Shown here: positions 12,019 through 28,860 of the stretch, in pieces
Layout of the letters: every line of letters begins with the position of its first letter
Numbering within the stretch: position 1 is the first letter of the stretch
Assembly: GCA_028023455.1 (NCBI GenBank)
Contig: JAQFVV010012398.1
Coordinates: forward strand, 9,012,682 to 9,076,681
Source: Epiperipatus broadwayi
Taxonomy: Eukaryota; Onychophora; Udeonychophora; Euonychophora; Peripatidae
DNA: 64,000 nt
Reading direction: 5' to 3'
The notes under the pieces: model-generated
Databases searched by the model: none
Told to the model about the DNA's origin: nothing
The model's input: the letters and a program-made list of their open reading frames with translations, nothing else
Position numbers and translations under genes: made by a program

Positions 12019-12213
12019 TTATATGAATTTTAAAAAAATGAGAAAGTATGAAGATTGTGTAGTATATCTATAAACATTACAATCTTGAAATATATTTTTT
12101 CTGTTAGTCAATATATGATCCAATTCTTTGGTACTTTCATTTAAATGGTTGCATGTCCACTTATCATTATTCTCTAAAATAAAATAAAAGAATTTATAAT
12201 ACATTTTTAACAA
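12019..12213 (-). pseudogene. RTE endonuclease, distal fragment
   Basis: A 64-residue frame with 'DKWTCNHLNESTKELDHIL', the counterpart of the 'R+WTW.SPDG.T+NEIDYIL' block near the end of the RTE endonuclease. Next, in place of the catalytic 'SDHR' that ends the domain, it reads QSSYFL. The final catalytic His is therefore lost. It is offset from the N-terminal fragment by a frame break around 12214-12260. Confidence 0.75.
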
Positions 12214-12260
12214 ACTTCATAAGTCTACAGCCTCTCTCATTTCTAGCACCATAACTAAAT

Positions 12261-12530
12261 TTACAACCCTTTCAATTGTTTATTAATTCTAGCCTTATAA
12301 TCGTTCATAACAGTTTTAAAATATTTTTCAGTCTGTTCAAAGGCATTTTGTGTATGCATATAAAAATTCTTTACTTCTTCATCACAATGAGAACTTGTTG
12401 GGGCATAAACTTGAATTTTCTGCATTTGGTATCTTACATAAAATTGAATAACTAATTTTGCTACTCTGTCTAACCTATTAACAATCTCCATAATGCTGAT
12501 TTTCCATTTTTTATTTGTAATGAATCCCAC
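12261..12530 (-). pseudogene. RTE endonuclease (EEP/APE-like) N-terminal fragment
   Basis: An 89-residue frame containing GFITNKKW at its start and 'QVYAPTSSHCDEEVKNFY' in the middle, then 'NDYKARI', corresponding to the 'GDFNA+IG' catalytic strand of AP-endonuclease domains in RTE LINEs. The Asp-Phe-Asn of the active site is degraded to Asn-Asp-Tyr, so nicking activity is unlikely. Open codons extend upstream of the Met (about 12600), so the ATG is not the true start. Confidence 0.8.
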
Positions 12531-12619
12531 TCACCATGTGCTTCCAATAAATCCATGTCTACTTTTTGAAATACTTATTTCTTGTTTTCTTTTACCTTTA
12601 CAAAATCCAAAAATATCTC

Positions 12620-15600
12620 ATTTAATATTGGATAGTTATTCAAATACATGCAATCTTCTTGAAGTGCAATTGTGAGGTATTTAAATGAAACACCATTTTC
12701 AAATAGCCGTCTGAATCTGCAAATCATGGGATCTTAGCATCTTCTGCCTTTTACTTTCAACTGCCATCTTGGATGGAACTTTTATAGTCTTTTGGAAATA
12801 AGGGCCATAATTTAGTTTTTTTGGTTAGGTTTGTATACCTCTTAAAAAAAGTGATCATTTATTCTTCCTGCTTTTAATAACGCTCAAATGAAATTTCAGT
12901 TAATAACTATCAGATAACTTGCGGTCTAATTGGTATTTCTTGGCCTTAAATAAAAAATAAAAAGCCAACAAACTGTGATGCTACATTAATTACCACATGT
13001 TGATGAGAAATCCATTTGAGTTCATTTCCGAATCATAATATCTGCAATGAGATGAATGTATGAAATAGATATTAGTAATTTGCCCTGTTCAACTTTTTTA
13101 TTGCCTCAAAGAGGAATCAAAGGTTATTGTTTTCAATTAATAGCATATATATATATTAAAACTTTTGTTCTATATCAAAGCATATACTTCATCATATTGC
13201 AATCATCACTCAGCACAGAAAGTCAAAATCCTCTCTCTTTCTGATTAAACACATTCTTCACACAAAAACCTGTTTACTTAGGTAAACTATAGGTAACACT
13301 ATCTGAATCTTCATGCCCTTGTTAACAATTCAGGAACACTCACTGCAATTCATGTGCAATGTAGTAACAAGTTTCCCTCCACTTATGACATCTTGTAAGA
13401 AATGAATAATTCTTGTATTATGGATATATTGTTTTAATTGGGGGGGGGGGGGTCATTGCTTTTCTTATCTCAGTTCCCATATATCCCCATCATCCACCAG
13501 CACAGAAACTCACTACATCTAATAATTTTAAATAACCCATCCAATTAATTTGCTCATAATTACAAGCTAAAAAAACTAGTCACTTAGTTTTAACAGTACA
13601 TTGTTTTCAGTTGGCTATGAGCCTTTGCCACTCTCTCTTATACAAGCCCTTTTTATTGTAAAAAAACAATCCAGAGACTGAGTAAATTTAAATAATTATG
13701 CAGTCTCTAAATATTAAGTTTTATAGCAATTTAGCATTGTGATTTGCTTTAGATGTAGCAACTGAGATATTTCTATGAAAATGTAAACTAGAATTAAATG
13801 TACCATTTGTCTTTGTTCCATAAAACTGGCCTCCTTCATGTTTGATTATTTTCTAATCCTCAAACCATACAGATAATGACACAAGATTGGTCAATATTAA
13901 AAATAACCATAGGCAATATTTTATAAAATTTTAACAACAAAATATCGATTAACCTTGCATTATCTTGGCTACTGATATTTAAAAGTTTGTACTACAATTT
14001 GATTTACAGGTGTCAAACATTCTGCACTCATAATTTTGATATCATCTAATTTAGATAAATATATTAATGATTATTAATTATTATTTATTAGGCTAGAGAT
14101 AATCGTATTATTCCTAATGCCGATGTTTAATGCATGTGTATATAACTTCTGGAAATGATTTGTGCTCACATTCTGATATAAAACATAATATTTTTCAAAT
14201 TTAATCAGGTTTATTTTCAAAAAAGTAAAAAAACTGTATCTAGCATTGTCCAATATTGATCAATAATTGGATTGATGAGATGAGCAGACAATTATCAAAC
14301 CCAAATAAGTAGTCTCTTTTTTGTCATTGCTTTTCTACCAGGATTTTTATTTAAGATATATTTTCCTTTCATTGGGCTTTTAAAAGCTAATTTACATTTT
14401 TTAAAAACTTTCACAGTTGTTACTTTTCATATAAAATATATAATTGAATGATTTATTGCTCAAGAATTTATAATAAGTTGAAACATTAGAAGTAATTAAA
14501 CTATGCATGATCCATGGACTTTGATCTATCACAAAACTAAATGAAGCAGGACACCCTTTATGATTATGATGTTCATGCTTTCACTTTGAGAATAATAATG
14601 GAAAGAGATTAATCTTAGCTTTACAAACCATCTTGCTAAATAAATCAACCAAAATACTATTCTCAGACATAAATCCAAGAAAATTATGAAATAATAAAAA
14701 TAAAAAAATAAGATAAAAGTTTAAACATGATTTCAAAACATCCAATAATGTAGAGTTATTTGAATTGTGCTGCAATATTATTTTTGTTTTACTGTAAGTC
14801 ATCAACAATCAGTTGAAAAATCTAAATTAACTTGAGATTTTTACATTTAGCTAAAAAAAAAAAAACTAGATATCTTTTTATTGAACAACTTGTATGTCAA
14901 CTATATGGGGAAAAAATTAGACTTCATTGGAAACTCAGAAAAAAAATCATATTTTACTCAGATCAAACCTATAAATATATATATATATATATTGAAACAA
15001 GAACACTGTTTCATGTGTGTATTTATTCTAAGAGCTATTTACCCTCCCACTTTAAAAAAACGGCAAATGTATAAAAAAGTTGATCTTATATTTTTTCTAG
15101 AAAAATATAGCAAAAAGTTTAGTTTATGACTTTACAAGAAAATCATTATTTTCTATAACTGAGAAGAAGAAAAATAAAGTTAAACCTTCATTATTGATTT
15201 CATAATTTTAGATTATGATTTAAATATGTCACTCGTATTTATTTAAAGCTGGCATTTATTAAAAATATTACATTTTTAATTTTTGAAATGATGTTGTCAT
15301 ATAAAGTGTGGTAATAGCTTGAGGCAATCTTAATAAATTGAAAAACATGAATTAATCCTCCTAGTTTATTATCTGTCCCATGAAAAATACTGTCTAATCC
15401 TTAAGAAGAAAAAAGCACTCAGGCTTAAATGAGAGCTGTGGGACAAATAAAATACAGTGGGCTGAGCTGCTTAATCAATCTGGAGGTCAGAATATAAATA
15501 GTTAAGTTGGAAGTTCAGAAGGGAATTTTTAAAAAAAAGATTTTTAAAGTGTATGTTTAAAGAAGATTTTTTCGAAAGATTTTTTGAAAAAGATAATAAG

Positions 15601-16350
15601 AAAAGTGAAGAATTAAAAAGTTAAAATTCTTATTTAAGTGTTACTTAAGTCTGATTTTCATCACCTTAGCATATAACCTTTACAGCCACTGTTAATAATG
15701 GAAAAAGAAAACATTATTAAGAAAATTATAATGATGAAAGGCTAAAGGACAACAGCTTCCTCTCTTCATTCCAAGCCATGTTTCTCCATGATTTTCCTGG
15801 ATAAACATCACAGAAAGAAAATAATGCTGTTCAGCTGAAATCTATGCCCCCTTTTTAATGCAGTCACATCATAGATATGAAGGAAACAATTGGATAAAAA
15901 TTAAGGTAATGATTTTATATTTTCTTCAATACGTATATGTGTTTATAAAAGACCAAAAAAAACATCTTTCTTAAAAAAAAAAATTATGAATAAATTTAGC
16001 TATGGAAATACGTTTTATTAAAGATAAATTATAAATACTAAAATACCTATAATCAATATGCATTTTTAATAAGGATTGACTTCTCATCTACAGATACATT
16101 TGAATTAAAATAAACTAAAAAATGAATACTTATAATGATTGATATTATTGATTTACAAATAAGTATACCTAGAAGAGCCAGAAATACTGAGCTATTACAT
16201 ATAACTCTAACTGGCTAATAAATAAATTCAGCTACTGATCAACTTATATGAAGAAATATACATCTGTGGCAGACCAAATAATAATGGTTATGCTATATCA
16301 CTAAATAAAAATTACAAATTCTTACAGGCATCTCAATGGTATATAAATAA
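12620..16350. other. AT-rich non-coding stretch with a G12 tract
   Basis: The open frames here (for example at 14581-14808 and 14832-15129) have no domains and sit in AT/poly(A) sequence. A run of 12 G at 13441-13452 stands out. No exon, RNA gene or recognisable transposon was seen in these 3.7 kb. Confidence 0.4.
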
Positions 16351-16672
16351 AATAATGAAATACTATATGGATTATAAATGCTTACCTGCATATTGATATT
16401 ATGTGAAGAAAGTAATGAAACTTATGCACATAGATGCACATTTACACTGACTGGACTATGAATAGTCCACAAACCAAGAATTGTTCACATTACCTGTTTT
16501 GATAAATTAAATTAAATAATGAAGTACTATAAAAATTACAAATGCTTACATGAATCTCGATTGTATACAAAGAAAATAATGAAACTTATGAGCACCAATG
16601 TACATTGATACTTGACTGAATTATAGAAACCTTACAGATCTGGAATAGCTCATCTTACCTATTTACCTACCT
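16302..16672. repeat. Diverged tandem repeat, about 164-bp period
   Basis: The block starting at 16351 ('aataatgaaatactat') recurs at 16515 ('aataatgaagtactat'). The two then run in parallel: 'ttacaaatgcttac', 'aataatgaaacttatg', a 'gactgaatt/gactggact' block, 'acctgtttt/acctattta'. A partial third unit precedes at 16302-16350. Identity is moderate. Function unknown. Confidence 0.6.
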
Positions 16673-16679
16673 AAAAAGA

Positions 16680-17475
16680 TGTACAGATGTGGAATAGAGT
16701 TGAAAAATATTCATGCAGTATTGTTAGACATCTACTTGATAAAAGACCCTTTGGATTCTTTGCCTAAGATAAATCAAAATGAGCCTTCATTTGAAATGAA
16801 AGATGAACTTTATTATAACGACTTGTAAATGAACTATGGATCAATAAACTGCTTCTAACCTTTTCATAAATGAACTGAAAATGAGTCATCACATGGATAT
16901 GAATGAACTTTATTAGAAGGATTTGCAAATTAATTTGTTAAATAAAATTGTTGTTACTTAAAATTAATTTTAGTTATCCAGTTGTTCAATTCTATTTTTT
17001 TTTGTTATTGCATCACTCATCATTCAGTGCACTTGTTTACAAGAATCTCATGCCTCCTGAGCTATGTCTGGCATAACTAGACCTACATAAGTCAGGTTGT
17101 AGTGAGAGGGAACTCTAGTCATGCCGTTTGGAAAACCAAACATAGAAATGTCTAGATGCTTCCAATCTCTATGATGCTACATCCTCTGATGAGCAGGAAA
17201 TATTGTTGTAGGGGGGGGGGTAACATCTGCATTGAGGAATGCCAATTGATAGTTCCTTCCTGCAACATGCTCATCAGGAAATTGTTATAACCGAGGTAAT
17301 AAAGGGTTGTATGGTGGTCCGGTTACAATATATATATATATATCCCATTCTTATATATATATATTCCATTCTTGCTATTAAAAGGTGTGAAGGTTGCCTT
17401 GACAGTAGTGATAAATATTGGTTACTATATTGTACTGTGAATGTTTAGGTGGTTACTGGTTGGAACTTAATTATA
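16680..17475. other. Unassigned stretch with G10 and TA microsatellites
   Basis: Contains a G10 tract (17211-17220) and TA runs near 17325-17365 and 17468-17480. The segment 17020-17300 is less AT-rich than its surroundings and may belong to an unrecognised repeat. No coding support. Confidence 0.35.
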
Positions 17476-17537
17476 TATATATATAAAATACATATTTTGC
17501 GGGTTCATCCGTGTTAAAAACTTTTAATATTAATATA

Positions 17538-17573
17538 CTGACATTTCAACTTGGTCACACAAGTCATCCACAG
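17538..17573 (-). ncRNA. Degenerate hammerhead-ribozyme-like motif
   Basis: On the minus strand, CTGTGGA is followed by a hairpin (GACTTG, a 6-nt loop, CAAGTT), then GAAA and TGTC. This is the hammerhead layout CUGANGA - stem II - GAAA - cleavage triplet GUC. A conserved core A (A6 of CUGANGA) is U here, so activity is doubtful. Its position 3' of a Penelope ORF is where such ribozymes are known to occur. Stem I and III pairing was not verified. Confidence 0.45.
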
Positions 17574-17718
17574 AGTTATAAAAGGTAGAAAGACGGTTGT
17601 AGAGGTGCTACAATCATTGATTTGAATAAAACATCAAAACTCCAACAATAGCAAAAATGTTAAATTTAGGAATGTTTTTTAAAAAAAAATTTTCCAAATA
17701 GGAGGAAGTTTGCATGTA

Positions 17719-17960
17719 TCATCTAGAAAAATCAATTTTATAATCTGAATCTATAGTATGGAGTGAGAGTGCTGCTAATGATAAGTGTTGTTTAACTGTA
17801 TTAGCATGCTCATCTCTCCTAACACTGATGCAACGATTACTCATACCTATGTAAGAAGCTTTACAATTTTTACATGAGATTTGATAGACACCACGAGATT
17901 CAAGAGGGAGTGAATCCATAGGCTTGGTTATTATATTGCTGATCTTTTGATGAGCAGAAA
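17719..17960 (-). pseudogene. Penelope GIY-YIG endonuclease domain
   Basis: Within the 66-residue open frame, GVY and YIG are spaced 10 residues apart (GVY at residues 10-12, YIG at 23-25). A C-x2-C pair (CKNC) lies between them, and the RRDEH and VKQH segments follow. This matches the CCHH-containing GIY-YIG endonuclease of Penelope-like elements, which nicks the target DNA. The domain core is intact, but the upstream RT is absent, so this copy is not autonomous. Codons are open upstream of the Met at 17919, so that Met is not a real start. Confidence 0.85.
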
Positions 17961-18239
17961 ATGCTGTATCTATATTATAGCGTTTTAATATACGTCCGAT
18001 ACTGTCTGTAGTTCCTTTTACATATGGAACACAAATCCTAATAGCTGATTTATCATTTTTTTGTTTCCTATTTTGTCTATTTTGGGCTTGAAATAAGGTT
18101 TTTTTTTTATAAATTTGTAATTATAACTATTTGCTAATAAAACACTATTAATATGATTTATTTCTTCTTTCAGATGTGTCTCATCTGAAAGGTTAATTGC
18201 TCTATTTAAATGAGTTTTGTACCCTTACCAAATGAAAAA

Positions 18240-23372
<5,133 letters not shown>

Positions 23373-23457
23373 TTATTTCATATTATTATTACAATAGTTA
23401 TAAGTTATTGTGTAGTAGAATTTCTTTAATCAAATCATATTAAAGATTCCCTGAGAT

Positions 23458-23545
23458 CTGATTTCCTAGTTCCAAAGTAATATCAATTTAGCCATTTAGA
23501 ACTGATTTCCTAGTTCCAAAGTAATATCAATTTAGCCATTTAGAT
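23458..23545. repeat. 44-bp tandem duplication
   Basis: Two consecutive identical 44-bp units (23458-23501 and 23502-23545), each starting CTGATTTCCTAGTTCC and closing GCCATTTAGA plus one or two bases. It lies about 85 bp beyond the ATT array. Confidence 0.9.
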
Positions 23546-23957
23546 TAAGACATGCTAGATAGTGGAGTGATTCAATATCATGTTTTTATGTTAAAGTTAT
23601 ATTGTAGTTAATCTTGGATAATGGAAGAAATCAAATCAAAATTATAATTTATTAGCTTGAATAAATAAAACTTTATTAATTTTTATCATTTGGTTGATTA
23701 ACAAATGAAGCATGTATCTTATTTTAATCATCAATAATATTTCTTCCTTTATTTATTTATATTCTGTATATTTTAAAACTTTCTTTAATCCTCCATTGAG
23801 CTAAGCTATAAGTCAGACAAAAGTAGAAGAGTCTCAATATTAATTCAAAGCAATATATAATTGTTAATTTATTCTATTCATTAATAGAATTGGCACCCTG
23901 GGCATTTTCTCATATAATGTGTATAATCAGTGTTGAGTTGGGAGGTTATAATAATAT

Positions 23958-24178
23958 ATATTGTACCAGACATTACACAGCGGTACAGAGACATGAGACT
24001 CGAACTAGGATTGTTGAGGATGGATCCCCCTGAATAAGATATATGAATTATAATAATACATAATTATATAAAATCTTTTTATATTTAAAAACTAACCAAA
24101 ATAAAGATTCGAACTTTGGATTGAAATTTTAATGTGTTTTAATATCAAACTAGCATGAATACAACGTATATCTACATA
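23958..24178 (+). repeat. Broken third copy of the 31-kb exon-like cassette
   Basis: Starting at 'ttgtaccagacattacac' this matches 31786-31996 closely, including the AT-rich 3' part ('aaaactaaccaaaataaaga' and 'atatcaaactagc'). It lacks the upstream acceptor and N-terminal codons (5'-truncated), and a CT insertion in the 'ggatccccctgaa' stretch shifts the frame relative to the 31-kb copies. Confidence 0.8.
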
Positions 24179-24654
24179 TAGTGATTTCACTTTAGATAGA
24201 TTTACATTTATTATGTTAACACTGAATAATTCTTAATTGTTAACAGGAGTTATATAATATGTTGCTTTAGGTCATGTGTGCGAATTCACTTTGCCAAAAT
24301 AAACTCTCTTTACACAAGAAATGAAAGATCGATGAATGATTTAAATTAGTAGGAGCCATACGTTCAAAGTTATAAACCATGTTTATTTATAGCAAAAATA
24401 AAAACATTTATTTTATTTTTACATTTTACAGATACTTTCTTTTGACTATTGGGAATGGTTCATTAATTTTAAAAGGATAGGCAGCTTTAAAACAAACGCA
24501 CTACAGGAATCTATACAATATTTTTTCTAACATGATTCACACTTCTCATACCCTTATTTCTTAATGGGATAAAACAAGCAAACAATTTAATGAATGGATA
24601 TTGTAACAACTAACATAAAAAGGTTAAATGTATATGTAGGAAAGCTCCAACTGG

Positions 24655-24904
24655 TCAAAAAGTTTCATCATTGAACGTATTTTTATGAAGAAGATGTACG
24701 TTCGCACGTATGGTGAAACGGTACAAAGATTGAGGTAGGTCTGGTGATATGGGAGCTGGTGTGCAATATCTTCCACAGAGCATCCACAACCTTAGCCTTG
24801 CATTCCACAAGGAGTATAATCCCTGATTACAAACGATTTCAAAAGGGAGGGAAAACTTTGGATTCTCGAAGATTCCTGAATGACCAAACATTTGAAGTAC
24901 TGAA
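24655..24904 (-). CDS. Putative terminal exon, weakly SOCS-box-like
   Basis: A minus-strand frame of 78 codons after a possible 3' splice site ('aacaattcttcag', boundary near 24905/24904), ending at a stop at 24655-24657. The segment is clearly less AT-rich than its flanks and uses unbiased codons, which argues for a real exon. Residues around 'SLWNARLRLWMLCGRY' and 'ISPDLPQSLYRF' recall the C-terminal SOCS box layout (SL..L+R..+R....I..LPLP..L..YL), but the match is loose and may be chance. No upstream exon was identified. It could be part of the gene that starts at 63983 or of another gene. Confidence 0.35.
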
Positions 24905-24959
24905 GAATTGTTAAGCTATGCCAGCAGTACAATATACATATGAGAATAAAAATAGTGTT

Positions 24960-26600
24960 TAATATAATAACTTTAATGGTTTAATTCCCCTGCATAATGG
25001 TATGTATAATAGTGAATCAGGTTATAAATATCAAATGAGACATTTAATTAATTATTTATTTGATTAGTCAGTTATGCTTTCCCATATACGCTTCAAACAA
25101 AATTAGAACTTCTAATTGTTTGGCTCATTTGGCGATGACATTAATTAACACTTCATTTTTTATTGCGATCTTTCATGAACAAAAATAAAAAATAATTAAA
25201 CAAGAGAATTTTAGAATGATCAACCCCGCGAGTTTATTTTAACATAAATATATATTCAATCTTACAGGGAGTGAATGATAAATAAATTCTTATCATTACA
25301 ATTTACTTTGCTTTTGTTTCTCTTTTTTTTAAAAAAAAAAACAATTATATATCAAACTCGGAAGGTGGAGCTGAACTGGCATTTTTCTAAAGAAAACTTT
25401 GAAAAAAATATTAAATGGAATGCACAGACTTATAAAGCCAGAATAAAGTGAAATTGGAGTTAGCATTATAAGAAAAATATATTACGTATATAGAGAGGTC
25501 TTACAAGTAAAGATTAAATATAAAAAAACAATTAGTATTTAGAGGTAAGTACTGGCAACTTTACATAGCTAGTGGACTGTTACCTCAGTGTACTTGGGGT
25601 GAATGATTAAATGGTTCATTCTCTGAATTTCAGTTGTAGGGATCAGCCTGATGGTCAACAATCCTGGTCACTATGGATCTTTGATCGGTAGCAGCATTCT
25701 TCCATGGCAGGAGTTTCATGGCATCATACTAGAGGCAGCCTTGAGAGGCACAGGGGAACATGGTTCGGGCCCTACTCAACTGTCATTTTCAAACTAAGCA
25801 CAAAAAAGTAAAAGCCAAGTGTAAGACTAAGACTTAGACTGTCCGACTCAGACTAAAAAACTGACTCTTATCTCTAACCTATTCTATTTTTATCACCCAA
25901 GCTATTACAGGAATGTTTTGGCTATTTTCCCAGAGGCAGATGAGACAATTATTAAATTCCTGAGCAAATTACAGTACATTTTAATTAAAAGTAAGATATA
26001 AGAAGATAAGATTCAAATCTCTTTCATTAGCAAAACTTTTAATTAAAGTCTTTAAATTATAAAAGTAAAACTATGATGAGTCATTTTGATTAATTAAAAT
26101 CAAGCATTTAAAATATTTAATTAGTGAAGAAAACTTCACAATGGGCTGATTTGAACCTGCCATCTTGTGTGATAAAAAAATTCTTTTTTAAATAAAAAAA
26201 AACCACAAGCTTAAAATATTCAAAAGTATAAAAATATCAAAATAACAGAATCAAAAATTATAAAATATTCATTGTAATAGCTTGTAATATTAATTACATA
26301 TATGACAGCACTGTTAGTAATTTAAATATTTCTGGGTTTGAACCCTTGTACATGTTAGTTTATTTTAGGTTGGAAAACATGAAGCTCACTCTGACTACAG
26401 AGTGATTGCTTCAGACTTCCCCACTTGAAATAATAAAAGAAAAGAAAAAAGTTTATACTTCAGATCTGTTGGTGGCCAGAAGATCAACCAATAACAATGT
26501 AATGTTATTCTAAATAAAACTATATAAATTTATTTAACCCTTTCATTGGTTGGACTTTATTATTATATTCATTTATAATTTTTTTGAATTTAATCGGGGT
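24960..26600. other. Unassigned stretch between exon and gypsy element
   Basis: 25560-25860 is markedly less AT-rich and is probably an unrecognised repeat. A B-box-like GGTTCAAATC occurs on the minus strand near 26150-26160, in 'gatttgaacc'. The palindromic 'gggtttgaaccc' lies at 26335-26346. The 3' LTR of the gypsy element should lie around 26100-26600, but I could not delimit it. Confidence 0.35.
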
Positions 26601-26639
26601 GTCTGCAACAATTTGACCGACCGGTTTTTCTCTTTATTT

Positions 26640-27620
26640 TATTTTCCTGGCTCTGGAGGTACATATGGTTTAAGATGCCTTGCATTGAAAGTTCCTTTTA
26701 CCCCATCATGCTCTTCCAACAGGAATGCATTATCCCTATACTTTTGTTGAATCCAGTATGGTCCATGATACAAGGGGAAAAACTTATTGAATATCTCTTT
26801 TCATCATGTTGCTAGGTTTGGTGCTCTCAACCAAACACTATCCCCCACATGAAATTGGTGACATTGGATGTGTCCCCTTTTGATATGAGACTGAACCATC
26901 TGGGTCAATCATGTCTGTGCATCTCTCTGACCTTGGCTATGATCAATAGGTGGGTGGTCTTTTGGAAGAAGTTTCCTGAAAATTTCCGGACATGATTCTC
27001 AAAAATGGAGTCTTCTCAGAACAAAACCAGTGGACTCATTAATGGTATGGTTAATGTAAGATATGATTTTGTCAATTTTATTCACCCAACCATGATGATC
27101 CATAGGAGTATATGTGCAAAAGAGTCGATTGATCTCTCTCATAACTCTTTTACACAGGTTAGACTGGGGGTTACTGATGGACATTAAATGGTGCTTTACA
27201 TTTTGTTTAGACATCCAAACTCTTCATTCTTTAGATGTAAATGCAGAGCCATGGTCAGAGAAAATTGTGTCAGGTTTTTCAACTTCTTTGCCTGCGTTGG
27301 ATGACATGGATGGTGTTCTTAGAATTGGCAGGCCTGATTGGGTATACCTGCACATACTTGGAGAACACATCATATGTGACTAGAAGATAATGTAACCTCC
27401 AGAATGTGGGAAGGGGGCCATAATGGTCAATTGCAAGTAATTCATTTGGTTTGGATGCTGCTATGGGTTGAAGGGTACCTGTGTATGATTTATTTTGTGC
27501 ACATTTAGTGCATTTTCTTAACATGAGGAGGATAAGGCTATATATGCCTGGCCAGTAAAACTGCCTTTTTAGGGCCTCTTCAGTCTTCCTTACTCCAAAA
27601 TGCCCCAATGGTTGGTGCAT
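26640..27620 (-). pseudogene. Gypsy integrase, broken
   Basis: The frame 27620-27279 holds the zinc-binding domain ('LGHFGVRKTEEALKRQFYWP' and a C-x2-C, CTKC) and the first catalytic Asp in LAIDHYGPLP. About 27245-27225 encodes 'FSDHGSAF', carrying the second Asp. The frame 27214-26999 contains 'NPQSNLCKRVMREINRLF', where the third catalytic Glu (normally in ..ERVMREI) is Lys. Then 'VGDSVWLRAPNL' (about 26850) and 'GPYWIQQ' (about 26755) form the C-terminal GPY/F module, ending in 'HLKPYVPPEPGK' near 26645. Stops and frameshifts occur between parts. Confidence 0.85.
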
Positions 27621-27710
27621 GATTTATAAGCTGAATTCTTAGTTTATAGGGAGTCATGATTTTTCCATGGGTCATCTTTTCTGAGATGTATGTTTGCAGA
27701 ACTCCATCCC

Positions 27711-28240
27711 TTAATCGATATTGTGTTTCCTCTTAGAGGGGTTTATAGGGTTAGAGCTACCATTCTGTAATTTGTGAATAATCTGACAATACTGAGGTTC
27801 TGTCTCCTGCCAATATCGGAGGTTTTTTAGTTCAGATTCTATTGATGTGCCCTTGGAGATTGCCATGAGTCTGACTGTGTTGTCTAACAATTGGAGTTTT
27901 TGTGCTTGGATTGGTACATGGTGACAGCTCAGGATATCAGCCACTGCATTCTCCAGGACAGGGTAAAATATTACACTGTACCTAAATTTTTGCAATGTTA
28001 AGCTCTACCTGATGAGATGGTCATTTGTGAGGAAACTCTTATTTAAGAACTCCAAGCATTTGTGATCAGTGATAATGACTATCTTGGAGCCCAGTAAAAA
28101 TTTCTGGAATTTTTGGCAGGCCCAAACAATGGCAAGGGTCTCTTGCTCAGTGGTAGTATAACACAGCACTCATGCCCCTTCTGCTACTGTCTGCACATAG
28201 CAATGGCCTTCTGAAGTTGGGGTGGTGTAGCATAATGGTG
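27711..28240 (-). pseudogene. Gypsy RNase H fragment
   Basis: Translation across 28170-28030 gives 'ETLAIVWACQKFQKFLLGSK' and 'VIITDHKCLEFLN', the RNase H block with a catalytic Asp in TDH. The frame 27995-27711 continues with 'FRYSVIFYPVLENAVADILS', the usual tail before integrase. Stops interrupt the upstream part. Confidence 0.75.
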
Positions 28241-28404
28241 TGCAAGAAATTTTACTTTATGGTACTGAGGTCTTGATCATGAATCATTGTCCACTTCCAT
28301 CTTTGATACTTTTTAAGCAAGTTAACAAGGTTCATAGTTTCACAGGTGAACCGTGGATAAAACCTGTGATAAAAATTACATAATCCTAAAAAGGATCTGA
28401 GCTG

Positions 28405-28860
28405 TTAATGGTTCTGAGGAGTTGGAAAATTCTCAATAGCATCCACCTTTTCAGGGTGAACTTTTACCTCATGCTTGTTTATTACGTGACCTAAAAATGC
28501 TATCTCTTGAATTGCTAATTTACTCTTTTCCAAGTTGATTGTGATATTTTCCCTCTGGCACTCTCTGAAGAACTGTTTCAAGTATTTCAAATGTTCCTCG
28601 ATGTTCTTTGAGGCAATGATGATATCATCAATGTAGTATACCATGTGTTGCTGCATGTCATCAGATATTACTTGTTTCAGACATTGCATCAATCTTGCCC
28701 CGCTATTGATGAGTCCAAACAGGACCCATTTGAATACATGGGGTGGGACCATTGTATCTGAAAGCAGTATACTTCTGGTCCTGTGGGTCCAAAACCATCT
28801 GCCAGTAGCTGGCAGTAAGGTGCAAGGTGGAAAACAGTTTTTCCAGCTAGCTGAACGAAT
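28405..28860 (-). pseudogene. Gypsy reverse transcriptase, broken
   Basis: The frame 28752-28405 contains the active-site YIDD ('MVYYIDDIIIASKNIEEHL') and the downstream 'EKSKLAIQEIAFLGHVI' block typical of Ty3/gypsy. The preceding part, in another frame (about 28845-28750), reads FSTLHLTASYWQ. The expected catalytic Asp of motif A (FSTLDL) is His at 28820-28822. A frameshift separates the two parts near 28750. Confidence 0.85.

Larger units (their letters stand above)
10480..12610 (-). mobile_element. RTE-like non-LTR retrotransposon, degenerate (copy A)
   Basis: Read on the minus strand from about 12610 leftwards. First comes an AP-endonuclease domain (12261-12610), then its distal part (12019-12213), a linker, and a reverse transcriptase (about 11120-10560). 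RT remnants include a 'VDCEQSFDS'-like motif A near 10840 and 'ANNASENIARVI' near 10590, corresponding to the block after the F-A-D-D motif in RTE/craniofacial-development-protein-2-like elements. Many stops and frame changes show it is dead. The RT part is shared with 47.3-47.9 kb and in part with 43.5 kb, and the linker with 49.4 kb. A short dispersed repeat (11930-12005) sits inside the endonuclease region. Confidence 0.8.
17485..18235 (-). mobile_element. Penelope-like retroelement, 3' portion
   Basis: On the minus strand the encoded order is: an RT/EN linker with 'AINLSDETHLKEEIN' (about 18200-18150); a basic stretch; 'ICVPYVKGTTDSIGRILKRY' (about 18030-17970), the conserved block just before the endonuclease in Penelope-like elements; then the GIY-YIG domain. 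The reverse transcriptase itself is missing, so the copy is 5'-truncated. Downstream of the ORF on the same strand lies a hammerhead-like motif (17538-17573), and such ribozymes are known in the terminal repeats of Penelope-like elements. Stops and a frame break near 18060-18110 indicate decay. Confidence 0.85.

Noticed and set aside
14832-15129. Two overlapping plus-strand frames of about 80 codons
   Set aside because: Lys/Ile/Tyr-rich translation of poly(A) and TA repeats; two frames equally open, which indicates chance.
27005-27383. Plus-strand frames within the gypsy integrase region
   Set aside because: Antisense to clearly recognisable integrase; the same applies to plus-strand frames at 28643-29224 and 29828-30245.
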